DNA from: Rhypophila decipiens
Lineage: Eukaryota; Ascomycota; Sordariomycetes; Sordariales; Naviculisporaceae
DNA length: 64,000 bases
Direction of reading: 5' to 3'
Assembly: GCA_033297075.1 (NCBI GenBank)
Contig: MU858097.1
Span: 147,530-211,529 of the forward strand
This document shows, piece after piece, positions 46,785-56,760 of this stretch. Position 1 is the first letter of the stretch, and each line of letters begins with the position of its first letter. Position numbers and translations under genes: made by a program. The notes below the pieces were generated by a model. That model was not told where the DNA came from. It did no database searches and saw only the letters and a program-made list of their open reading frames with translations.

Positions 46785-47971
46785 TTTACAGGTGTGGACA
46801 CCTGTCGTAGCTGGTTGCTTGCAAGACTGACTGGTTTTGCAGTTGATATACTCCTCTTTTTGTGGGAAGAGTAGGAGTGGATTGGATGAGTCACCAGCCG
46901 AGTTTATCCGGGCCTCTCTCCGCATCTCCGCTTCGGTGCCGCTGATAAGGATCGTGTAAGTGATAAGGACTATCTCCGCATTCGAGGCAGGAGCTGCTCA
47001 CCACACTCCGAACATCATACACCGGGAAACAAAATGTATTCGGGTTTATTTAAGGTGCGGAAACAAACCTGGTCACACATTTCACGAAATTCTGTTCGAA
47101 ATTACAGCAACACACGTGGGCTACCTGGAAGGGAAGGTGCGATGGTCACAGCTCAATTACCGGCCGTGGCTGCCGACGTTATGGCGACACATGAGTAGCT
47201 AGACCGCAACAGGAAAAACCATACCGGTGGGTCTAGACTGGTCCGGCGCCGGTTCAGACCGAAAGACTGGGACCCGGGGGAACCCATAACCACGATCATG
47301 ACCCGAGAGTCGGGGAGTCCACGCCATGCCACGTGCATTCCGCGTGCCGACCAATTGATCAGTTCCGTGCCATGTTTCGATCTGAAGTCCGAGATTGAGG
47401 ACGGAATTTTCTTCGTCAGTCTCATATCTTTCGAAAAAATTTCCATTGCCCCTTCGGACCCTTCTTTTCTCCGGTGTCTTTCTCCTTCCTCTTTTCGTTT
47501 GAAACTTCGAACCGTTCGCAAATCTGGTTCTGTTTGAACTTTGCACCGCATCTTCACCACTCGACATGCGCAGTTCTTCCCTTTCTCTCCGTTTCTTAAA
47601 TTAAGCTGCCGAGTTACCTCGAGTTCAGTTCATTCTGCCCCCGGCGGTCCTCTTCCAGTGGAGTCGAGACGTCGTGATCTTGTACGTGCTACACTACAGC
47701 TCACTGGCGCCGTCGCGTCGCAAAAGGTGAGAAAAAATGTTGCGCAAGCCTCGCCCTACCTGTCGCCTTCCGCCGCATCTCAAAAGACGATGCAGCGCAT
47801 GTCTATACCCCTGAAGATCCCTGAAGATCCTTGGCGGTCTGGTCAAAGGCTAATAAATACCCCTTTCCAGTCGGATTTCACCCTCACCTCAGTCAGATTT
47901 CACCCTCACCTCAGTCGGATTTCACTCTCACGGTCTCGCCTGACTATCATCTATCGACCAAAACCAACAAC
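46785..47971. other. Intergenic: MFS transporter promoter and leader
   Basis: Nearly 1.2 kb. The right part (47,400-47,971) is C/T-rich and looks like a long leader. It contains a three-copy 22-base repeat (separate entry). Confidence 0.5.
47868..47931. repeat. Three tandem copies of a 22-base unit in the MFS gene leader
   Basis: Unit CAGTCGGATTTCACCCTCAC plus CT, repeated at 47868, 47890 and 47912 with one or two changes. It ends about 40 bases before the start codon. Confidence 0.8.
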
Positions 47972-49501
47972 ATGGCGTTCTCCAACTTCCTGCCGCGCCT
48001 CTTCCACGAGTCTGGCTTGCAGTCGGTCTACACGACTGGCCTCGACGCCTGGCTGATCATTCTCAACCGATGCTGTCGCATGTTTGCCTACGGCGCCAGC
48101 TCGCTGATCCTGGCCATGTTCTTTGCCGAGCTCCAGATCTCCGACTCAAGAATCGGCCTCTTTATGACGCTCACTCTCCTGGGCGATGTCTTCCTGTCAC
48201 TCATCCTCACCTTGATCGCCGACAAGGTTGGTCGTCGTCGTACCTTGTTCGCTGGGTCAGCTCTGATGATCATGTCGGGTGTCATCTTTGCGCTCTGCGA
48301 GAACTACTGGGTCTTATTGTTCGCTGCTATTGTCGGCGTGATTAGTGCCACCGGTGGGGACTTTGGGCCATTCAGAGCGATCGAGGAGTCTACTGTCTCG
48401 GAGTTGACGTGTCGCGATACGAGGAATGACGTCCTGGTTTGGTATGTCACTACGGCCAGTATCGGGTCTGCTCTCGGAACCGAGGTCGCTGGCCGGGTTA
48501 TCGAGTGGTTGACTGAAGTCGAGGATGGGTGGTCACTATTGGATGCCTACCATGCTGTCTTCTGGCTTTATGCGCTTATGGGGTCGGTGAACATGGCGTC
48601 TGTTCTCTTTCTTTCAGACAAGTGCGAACTCAAGGGGGGAAATAGCACGGCCTCAACGGCTGTCGCCAGCTCGGCGAGCAGTGTCGTCGACGGTGCAACT
48701 GGCGACGAGACTGCACCGCTGCTGAACAACACCGACACTGTCGCGGAAACGACCGTGACGCCCAAACATCTCGCCAAACCAGCTCTGATCAAAGCACCCT
48801 CGTCATCTTGTTTCCTTTCCCCGTTCAAGATCATCTCCCGCGAGACCCTCTCAGTCATTGTCCTCCTCTGGGTCCTCCTCATGATCGACTCCCTCGCGGA
48901 TGGCATGACCTCGAGCTCTCTAACGACCTACTTCATCTCGACCAAGTTCCCCGAGTTGCCCAAATCCCGACTTGGCGATATGGTCTCCACCGCATACCTC
49001 TTTTGTTCACTTGGCTCCCCTCTCGCGGGACCTCTGGCGCGCCATATCGGACTGATCAACACCATGGTCTTTACGCACATCCCTTCGTCTGCGGCGGTCT
49101 TGTTTTTCCCCTTCCCCAAGACGGCAGGCGGGACCTTTGGATTGTTGCTTTTGAGGATGGCGTTGAATAATATGGACCAGGCGCCTCGTGCGGCCTTGAT
49201 TGCTGCTGTGGTCAAGCCTGAGGAGAGGACTGCTGTGATGGGGATTACAGCTTTGTTGAGGACCTTGTCGGGAAGCGTGGGACCCAGTATCACGGGATTG
49301 CTGGCTGGCGGAGGGCGGTTCGGGGTCGCGTTTGTGGTTGCTGGTGCGTTGAGATTGGTTTATGACTGCGGATTGTGGGCTATCTTTGTGAATGTTCGGT
49401 TGCACAAACATGAGATGGCACAGGACATGGAGTCGGATGAGGCAGATGGGGGCGAGAACGGAGGTGCTAGCGGACAGCAGCAGCCTGAGGTTGCTGTTTA
49501 G
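47972..49501 (+). CDS. Major facilitator superfamily transporter
   Basis: Intronless membrane protein of 509 residues. Hydrophobic segments fit about 12 transmembrane helices, with a hydrophilic central loop (about residues 220-290) rich in Ser, Thr and Ala. The MFS signature between helices 2 and 3 is visible as LIADKVGRRRTLFAGSAL. A second conserved stretch is GDFGPFRAIEESTVSELT, typical of a fungal subgroup of uncharacterised transporters. A C-terminal hydrophilic tail rich in Glu, Gly and Gln is cytoplasmic. ATG 47972 follows AACAAC, a good fungal start context; the frame is open upstream only through the repeated leader. The substrate is unknown. No cluster partner suggests one. Confidence 0.85.
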   Translation: MAFSNFLPRLFHESGLQSVYTTGLDAWLIILNRCCRMFAYGASSLILAMFFAELQISDSRIGLFMTLTLLGDVFLSLILTLIADKVGRRRTLFAGSALMIMSGVIFALCENYWVLLFAAIVGVISATGGDFGPFRAIEESTVSELTCRDTRNDVLVWYVTTASIGSALGTEVAGRVIEWLTEVEDGWSLLDAYHAVFWLYALMGSVNMASVLFLSDKCELKGGNSTASTAVASSASSVVDGATGDETAPLLNNTDTVAETTVTPKHLAKPALIKAPSSSCFLSPFKIISRETLSVIVLLWVLLMIDSLADGMTSSSLTTYFISTKFPELPKSRLGDMVSTAYLFCSLGSPLAGPLARHIGLINTMVFTHIPSSAAVLFFPFPKTAGGTFGLLLLRMALNNMDQAPRAALIAAVVKPEERTAVMGITALLRTLSGSVGPSITGLLAGGGRFGVAFVVAGALRLVYDCGLWAIFVNVRLHKHEMAQDMESDEADGGENGGASGQQQPEVAV

Positions 49502-50155
49502 ATGCTTATTCGGATCATTATGCAGTCAGTTATCGAACTAGTCGAAGGTATTAATTCAAGCCTGTCAAGGCGTTTATTCAAGCCCGTCAAGGGTACAATA
49601 TCATGATCAGACTTTCGAGCGTATTGACATCGTATCCAACGTATGTATCGGAAACTTGGCATCTCACACTCGCGATTACGGTTTGAGCACGCAATCATCG
49701 CGCTCCGGAAATTCGGCACTACAAGAAGTCGTGCAGTTCCATGTGGAGAAATCCCGGCGTTGTGAACTCGTGTACTGTAACTCCGGGTTAATTATTATAT
49801 GCAGTTTGATCAGTCAGCCGCCTGTTTGTCAGCAACACAAGGTCCTACAACCACGGAGATATGCAACGCTACCACGACCGCCCAGTGTTGTTGTACCAGG
49901 GTCTGCTCAACGTGCCCTCGGCTCTCAAGTACGCAGTGAGACTCGGAGGCTATATAAGAATCTTGACCTTGTGCTCGTATTACACTACACCTTCCCTTTT
50001 CAAAGATTGACACCATTGTCATTGTCTTTGACTGCCTCACTTCAGCACCTGTTCCTGACTATTCATCTCTGAATAACAGAGATTTGGGTGTTCAGTTTTA
50101 CCCACAACTGGTTCAATTACCAATCACTAGGCAGCATTGACAACAACCAGAGATC
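49502..50155. other. Intergenic
   Basis: Between the MFS and SDR-like genes. Direct repeat pieces such as TATTCAAG/CCCGTCAAG near 49,550-49,590 are short. No gene supported. Confidence 0.5.
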
Positions 50156-51683
50156 ATGGTGCAACACAACGTCCTCATAACAGGCGGATCAGGCTACCTA
50201 GGCGGAACGCTCCTCAACCGCCTTACGGAGCCCAGCCTAACCAATACCCTCCCTGGCCTATCCAAAGGAAATATATACGCCCTCGTACGAAACGAATCGC
50301 AAGCAGAGGCCGTCAGGTCCCTTTATGGCGTGACCCCGTTAACATTCGACATCAATGACGCCAATGCCGTCAGGGACGCGATCGTGAGCAACAAGATCAC
50401 GGTGGTGTATTTCCTAGTCGATCCAGTTCGTTCAGACGCACAAGTGCATTTCATTAGAGCCTTGGGGGAGGTCCGTCACTCCTTGACAGCCCAGCGGGAT
50501 TGTGTTGATGCGGTGCATTTCTTGCATGTAAGGCCTTTCCTTCTGCCTATCGCTCTGGAGGTTTGGCTAGCCCTTTAGTGGGAACAAGTCAGGGGTATTT
50601 CTCGTGGTAAAAGAAATGCGTGATTGAAGCTGACAATATGCGTGTGTAGACGACCGGTGCCAAAATGTTCTCGAGCCATACTGGCGCACCGACCGATCGG
50701 CCGCTTTTGGATAACGATCCGGGATTATTTGAGATTCATAGAGCTCAGCGGGGGAAGCATCCTGTTTTGAATCAGGTATGGGATGCCTGCTTCTCTCTTT
50801 TGACTGTGGGACTATGGAGAATCTGACCGGGTCCCTGTGATAGGCCGTGCAAACCAACATTACCGTTATCGAAGAGGGCGAAAAACATGGCGTGAGGACG
50901 TACATCTTTACTCCTTGCATTGTTTGTATGTCGTTATCCGTTTCCCTCGTCCTTTTTCTTCAGTCCAAAGAGTATGGACCAAGGTATGGCCCAGATGCTG
51001 ACCAATAAACAAAAAAACAAACAGACGGAAAAGGAGAAGGCTTCGGCAACAAAATCTCCATTCAAACAGTCGATATCGTCAAGGCCGCGAAAGCCGCCGG
51101 TGGAGTTTTCAAAGTTAACAATGGCAAACCTGTACGTGAATTCTTCTATCCTTTTATCACACCTTACCAAAGAGCAAAACAGGCCAGGCTAACGGTGTGG
51201 TAAAAGTCCTGGCCAGTCTGCCACATCGAAGACAATACATCCCTCTACATTGACCTACTCAAAGGGATTCTCCAAGGCGGCGAGTCATCCCCCGACCACG
51301 GAAGAAACGGATTCTACCTCGCTGCTTCGGGCAACGTGGCATGGGATGATTTGTACGAAGCCATGGCCAAGACTTTGGCCAAGAGAGGTGTGATCAAATA
51401 CAGTACAATCGTTCAGGCTGACCAGACCACGCTCGAGAAGATGGGTGCCGCGTTGGATGGGGCACCGGCAGAATTTGTCTCTGTTTATGTTGGTGGACTG
51501 TAAGTCTACTGTTTTCTTGGGTTAGTCTTTTTGAGAGAGCGTTCTGACTAACATCAATGATGAAATAGGTGCACATTCACGGCAGAACATGGTAAGAAGC
51601 TTGGGTGGAAACCTGAATTTGTGCCAGAGCATATCCTTGAGGCAGCTGATGAGGAGGTCGATTGGATTCTGAAGCACTTGTGA
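50156..51683 (+). CDS. NAD(P)-binding Rossmann-fold protein, NmrA/epimerase-like SDR
   Basis: About 364 residues in six exons: 50156-50527, 50650-50775, 50844-50925, 51025-51131, 51207-51499 and 51569-51683. All five introns are GT-AG with matching phases (0,0,1,0,2) and donors GTAAGG, GTATGG, GTATGT, GTACGT and GTAAGT. The N-terminus MVQHNVLITGGSGYLGGTLL is the dinucleotide-binding motif of atypical short-chain dehydrogenases. Later parts include KMFSSHTGAP, YIFTPCIVYG, FGNKISIQTV and ESSPDHGRNGFYLAASG, as in nucleoside-diphosphate-sugar epimerase-like fungal proteins. The usual YxxxK catalytic pair is not obvious, so it may be a redox sensor or an oxidoreductase with altered chemistry. The function is not determinable here. 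Confidence 0.85.
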
Positions 51684-52835
51684 TTTGGCTTCTTTCTCTG
51701 GTCCATGTGTTGGGCCTTTTTCTGCGTTGGCCGGCATGCACTGCGAGTCATTGGGCCAATGGGCAAAGAAATTCCCTCAAGTATACCTGGCCCCCTCTAG
51801 CATCATTTGCCTGTTTTGGATCACCAGGCTTTCTTTCCATTCTTCACAAGGGAACCGTGCCCTTTCCAGTTGTTATACCAAGCACCTTGACCGATATGCC
51901 GTGTCTCGGACCCAAACACCCGGACGGCCCGTCTTCGCTGTGCCCCGGGTTGGCAGTGGCAGAACCATATACCCTTCCTGGGGGAATAGACTTTCACTGG
52001 TCAAGACGGAGTTACTATTGCCATGAACCGCTCTCCTTCTAGTCTGTGCCGCATCCACCAAGCTCTTAGCGTCCGATGCCTCACGTCGAACAAGACTTGC
52101 AGAGCTAGTGAAGCGGTGTTACCCGTCCTTGCATATCTTGCATGTAGTCTCGGCAATGGCCGCGCTAGAAACGGCCAATCACGCCCTGTGGACCGTACTG
52201 GATGTAAGCCGTGCAGCGGCACAGTCGAACTCTACAGGTAGTGACGGACCAGGTTAGCGGAATCTGGAAAGGGTTGATTCCAAAGTAATGGGCGGCAAGA
52301 ACGCCTGGTGTGTGTCGCAGTGCGTCGAGTAATGACTGACTAAAACTGCCCCTTCTTTTCCCAGTTCCAGCTTTTTTACCTCGTTTACTTATCTGCCTGC
52401 CTCCCCCCCCGAGCTTTGATCTGCCAATATTTCCCTCTTTTGATGTGTGTTCTATGCCGTCTCCGACTCGAGTGCCGTATGCATACATGAAAAGGGGTAC
52501 ATATCTCACTGCAGTAGGTTGTTGCGTGTAGTTACACTGCTTCCAGAGCCCCCAATGGGACAATGGGACACTTGGGGCATATCTTGGCTCGGCTCGTGAG
52601 TGAGATACGCGGATATCCAGCGGGCTGGGAATGATGCTGCAGAGAAAGTGCTCGATGGTTATTTAATCTGGCATGTCCCGACGGGTTGGAATCTGGGGTA
52701 ATACTCGTATTCATGATTATCTTGATCTTTAGTGCTTCGTGTTGCCTGACTAGCGACGGCAGTTGTAGTCTTTGAGGACTTGGCACTGCTTCTTCTGTTA
52801 CTCATCTTAAAGCCCAATAACCACTGCACATCACA
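51684..52835. other. Intergenic
   Basis: About 1.15 kb. A C-run near 52405 and no supported gene. Confidence 0.5.
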
Positions 52836-54099
52836 ATGGCGGCCTTGGCCCTCTTACACCGTGCTATAGCAGAGGGTCCTCCCGGTCCTCCTCAAGCATC
52901 TCCAACCTCGATGCCAACCGAATACTGCGATCTCAAATATGCCGGCCTGTACCAAGGCCCAATACCAGACCAAGGACCACGAGCAATCATAGCAATATGG
53001 TCCCTCATCGGTGCAGCCACACTCTTTGTAGCCCTCCGCTTCTACTGCAAGATCTGGCGCGGCAAGCCTCTCTGGTGGGATGACTTTTTCATGGCTCTCA
53101 GCTGGGTAAGTATGCATCTATTCCCTCCGTTTTATCAGCCCATAAAAGACTAACAGCATCGTTCTCTGTGAAAGATATGCTTCCTAGTAGAAGGAATCCT
53201 AACCCACCGCGTCATCCTCCACGGCTTCGGCCGCTACCCCTGCGACATCCCCAATCCCGAGCACAACTTTGCCATCATCTCCCTAGAAGGAAACAATCTC
53301 GGAGCAACATTCACAATCCTAGCAATAATGTGGTCCAAAACAGCCTTTGCAGTCGTCCTCCTCCGCCTGGTCCAACAAGAACAAGGCCGAAAGGGCATCG
53401 TACTCAAGACAATGGTTTGGTTCACCATCGGCATGGTCAACATCCTCATGGGTCTGCAGATTATCATGATTTGGGTAAAGTGTAACCCGCCCGCCAAGGC
53501 TTGGAATCCCATGTTGGAAGGGAGTTGTTGGGATCAGAGGGTTATCAACTTTGCTGGGGTATTTTCCTCTTGCTTGTCGGGGGCGATGGATTTGGTGCTT
53601 TCGATGCTACCTTGGGCGCTGATTTGGAACTTGAGGATGAGCAAGAGGGAGAAGTGGGGGATTGGGATTGCCATGAGTATGGGTATTTTGTGAGTATCCC
53701 TTCTACCTGCCTTACCCAAGTTGTACTTGAGGCTAACGTGAGGTTGTTTTTGACAGCGCCTCGGCTACATCTTTCGTCAAAGGCGCGAGTATCCTTGCCC
53801 TGAGCAGCAAGAACTTTACCTACGACGCCTGTCCGCTTCTGGTCTGGTCGGCTGCTGAAGTCAGTGTGACCATGATGGCGACCTCGATTCCTGTGCTCAG
53901 GGTCCTGTTCCGTGACTTGCACAGCGGCTTTGCCAAGGGGTCCAAGGCGTCTGGTTCAGAGGTGGTGTCGGGCTACTCCGGCTTCGCACATACCCTTCAG
54001 CGAATCCCAAGCTCTAACAAGAGTATGAGTGTTACTATAAGCAGGGAGGAGAGGCCGGAGATGCCAAAGGCTGCTTTCTCGCGTTATGACGAAGTTTGA
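52836..54099 (+). CDS. Fungal rhodopsin-like integral membrane protein (PTH11-related fold)
   Basis: About 375 residues in three exons: 52836-53105, 53175-53689 and 53757-54099. Introns start GTAAGT and GTGAGT and end AAAG and ACAG, phases 0 and 2. The hydrophobic pattern fits seven transmembrane helices. Family marks are RFYCKIWRGKPLWWDDFFMA after helix 2, WSKTAFAVVLLRLV, the CNPPAKAWNP...GSCWDQRVINFAGVFS extracellular loop with paired Cys, and DLVLSMLPWALIWNLRMSKR. These match the large ascomycete family annotated as rhodopsin domain (the Pth11-like 7TM superfamily), of largely unknown ligands. The N-terminal CFEM domain seen in some PTH11 receptors is absent. The cytoplasmic tail is Ser-rich and basic. 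Confidence 0.9.
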
Positions 54100-54347
54100 C
54101 AAATGTTGATGTTTCTCTTTTTGGGTTCCTCTTGAGAAGGGCAATGGTGGTTTTTTGCTTTGGTCAAAATGTTCTTTCTATTCATGGCTAATACAATTAT
54201 ATGTAAATTTATACGTAAAGACGCATAACTTAGTTGCTTTTAAATCTATACTTATAGGCTTCTCTCTTAAAGTTCACACCCCAATCTTCAACCCAGTTAG
54301 AGGGTACCGACATAAGATAGGTAATCAGGAGCAAAGCCCCATCATCA
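54100..54347. other. Short convergent intergenic spacer
   Basis: AT-rich 248-base spacer between convergent genes; presumably both 3' untranslated regions. Confidence 0.5.
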
Positions 54348-55476
54348 TCATCCACCCCCAGAAGATGCCGCATTCTGAAAAACCTGCACCAACCCAGTTA
54401 CACTCTGCACAAGGCCAAAGAACAGTGCCAAAGCAATCGTCACCACAATAAGCCAGTAATTCCACCAAAGACCCATGTCCCGCCTATCATGCCACCACTG
54501 GAGGATGCTGGTCGGCTTGGTCCGATCAAAGTACTCGGACAAGGCGTCCATGCGGTCGTGCCAAAAGATGAAATCAGCTTTGTTCCTCGAGGCGGGAATC
54601 GCCCTGTACACCAGCTCTCGATCGAGCTCGTAGGTGGAGATTTCGGACCGCAACCAGGTGTTGCTTGCTGGTGAGTCGTGCGGAATTAGCAGGTTCAGGG
54701 TGGTTAATGTTTCTTTAATTAGTGGGTGGGGGAGGAAGAGGTCGCTTTTGATAGGCGATGTTAGCGTCGAGCGTATTTGAGAGTAAGGAATGGGGAAGTC
54801 CAACTTGCCTTGACGGTGAAGCCATGAGCTGTCTTATAGCTGCGACGTGTTGGAAGATGTATAGTGTTTGGCCTTGCATGGCTAGATGCTCTCCCAGATT
54901 GTTCGTCCAGAGCACTCGGATATTGGCAATCTTTTTCATGTCCACGACGTTGAGATACTCTGAGAATATGCCGATTCCCGGAGTCTGGGTGATGGACGGC
55001 CGAGTCAAGTGACGCTGGAGAACCTCGAGAAGGCTTAGGTTATCAGGCCACGGGAGACTTGCCTCGAGGAGGCGGCGGTGTGAGGGCATGGTGATCTTCA
55101 CACTGACCATCAACCAGAGGCGCACGGCTAGCTCGATAGAGGCTGAGAGCTGGCATGGACTTGCCGAGTCGAGTTTGGGCCGATTGTCGAGAATCCTTTG
55201 CTTGAGGTCCGCCAGACACACGGATGGGTCGGAGCGTATGAGCTCAAGGATGAGAAAGAGGTCCGAGAAGGTCTTGACGGCATGGTGGCCAGCGAAGGCG
55301 ATGGTGAACTCTCGTTGCGTTTGCGAGAGATAAGCCTGAAGACTAGTATCATCTGTTTCATCAAGAAAAGTCCCCGGCCATAATCTCGATACTAGAGCTT
55401 GTCGAAAGGGCTGTGACAGGGGAATGTTGGTAAATATTTGTGTTTCGAGAAACTCCGCATCGACTGTAGTTCCCAT
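54348..55476 (-). CDS. Orphan protein with C-terminal membrane anchor, GC-AG intron
   Basis: About 354 residues. Exon 1 is 55476-54809 and exon 2 is 54744-54348. The 64-base intron has a GC donor (AG|GCAAGT), a GCTAAC branch and AAAAG acceptor; only this donor connects the two conserved frames (phase 2). The N-terminal part is helical and soluble (LFLILELIRSDPSVCLADLK, IELAVRLWLMVSV). It is followed by a segment with NVVDMKKIANIRVLWTNNLG and IFQHVAAIRQL, then WHDRMDALSEYFDRTKP, LQWWHDRRD and one transmembrane helix near the end (WNYWLIVVTIALALFFGLVQ). I know this only as an expanded, uncharacterised ascomycete family. The C-terminal anchor with a large cytosolic domain is notable beside NLR-type genes, but no function is shown. 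Confidence 0.75.
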
Positions 55477-55649
55477 TCTGAATAGTTATAGCTGTTCCAG
55501 GCAAGTACTTGGTAAAGTGTCTTGGGATTTTTCAACTCAGATACATGTATAACCGCGTTCAGCTCCGAGTCTTCATTGAAAGATGCATGTTCGATCAACA
55601 TGTGCAAGTTTGTTGCGACTGCGCCGCAATTCGAGGCCTCCTCCGTTGT

Positions 55650-56516
55650 GCCCATAAAAGCTCCCTGTCTGCTCACAAGGGTCCAAACCCAGTAGCCATA
55701 AGGACTAGAAAACTGCACCTTCTGAACAACAACGGAGACCAGAAGCTGTCGTCGTTATTGCTACCAGGGCGAGAACGTGTTTCTGAACCTAGTAGTCCAC
55801 TTCTTTTTTGGGATAAGTTGCTGACTCAGCAAAATGAGGGTCCTGTGTCAATAACGGGAGACGCCTCGCCCCATGGAGTTTCTGGCGATTCCGTTTCCAA
55901 ACGCCGTTTCCCAACACTTGGTGGTGTGACTCTAACATACGGGTAGCTGTGTCATTACTTTCACCAACGCGTTCCAAATTTTCTTCCTACCCCACTAAAC
56001 TCGGCAGCGTTTGCAAAGCGGCGCAGCTGCTATGGGTAAATGGACGATCCCACTTTTTCCAGTCGCTTTTGCCCCTAAAAGCTCCCTGTCTGCTCAGAAG
56101 GGTCCAGAACCAGTAGCCATGAGGACAAAAAACCGCACCTTCTGAACAACAACGAATACTAGAAGCTGTCGTTATTATTGAGAGGGCGAGACCGTGTTTC
56201 TGGACCTGGTGGTCTACTTTATGTTTTGGGGAAAGTTGCTGACTCAGCAAAACGCGGTCACGTGTCAATAACGGTAGACGTCTTGCCCCACGGAGTTGCT
56301 TACGACTCCGTTTCCAACTCCGTTTCCCAATACAGTGGTGTGATTCTAAGTACGGATATCGCCTTGTGTCATTAGTTTCACCAACGCGTTCCAAATTTTC
56401 TTCCTATCCCAACCAAAACGCGTTTGCGGCCCCGCTGCGGCGGCGTTTGCAAGGCGCAGCTGCCCTTGGCATGCGGGGTAAAGGGACAAACCCACTTTTT
56501 CCAGCTTGCTTTTGCG
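55650..56516. repeat. Degenerate tandem duplication, period about 421 bases
   Basis: Copy 1 (about 55650-56070) and copy 2 (about 56071-56516) share landmarks in the same order: AAAAGCTCCCTGTCTGCTCA, CAGTAGCCAT, TTCTGAACAACAACG, AGTTGCTGACTCAGCAAAA, GTGTCAATAACGG, TTTCACCAACGCGTTCCAAA and CACTTTTTCCAG. The offset is 421 bases at AAAAGCTCCC. Copies differ by many transitions and small indels. It lies directly upstream of the orphan anchored-protein gene. No conserved protein is encoded; origin is unknown. Confidence 0.85.
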
Positions 56517-56760
56517 TATTTAACTCTCCCCGTTTCTGGGCTACCATCCTTACTCAGCTGGGGCTGAACCTTGTGCGCCAGCATCAGGTCGGCCCGACGT
56601 ATGCAGTGCCGACTGGTCGATTGTGTTCCATGTGGCTGGGCGGCTGTTCAGCGCCCAAGGTTGAACCGCTGCGGTACTTGATGTCCCGACTCAGAACACA
56701 AAACCCCCCAGCAGCCCCCAGCAGCCGACCGACCGACTCCACCTGAACAACCTAGAAACG

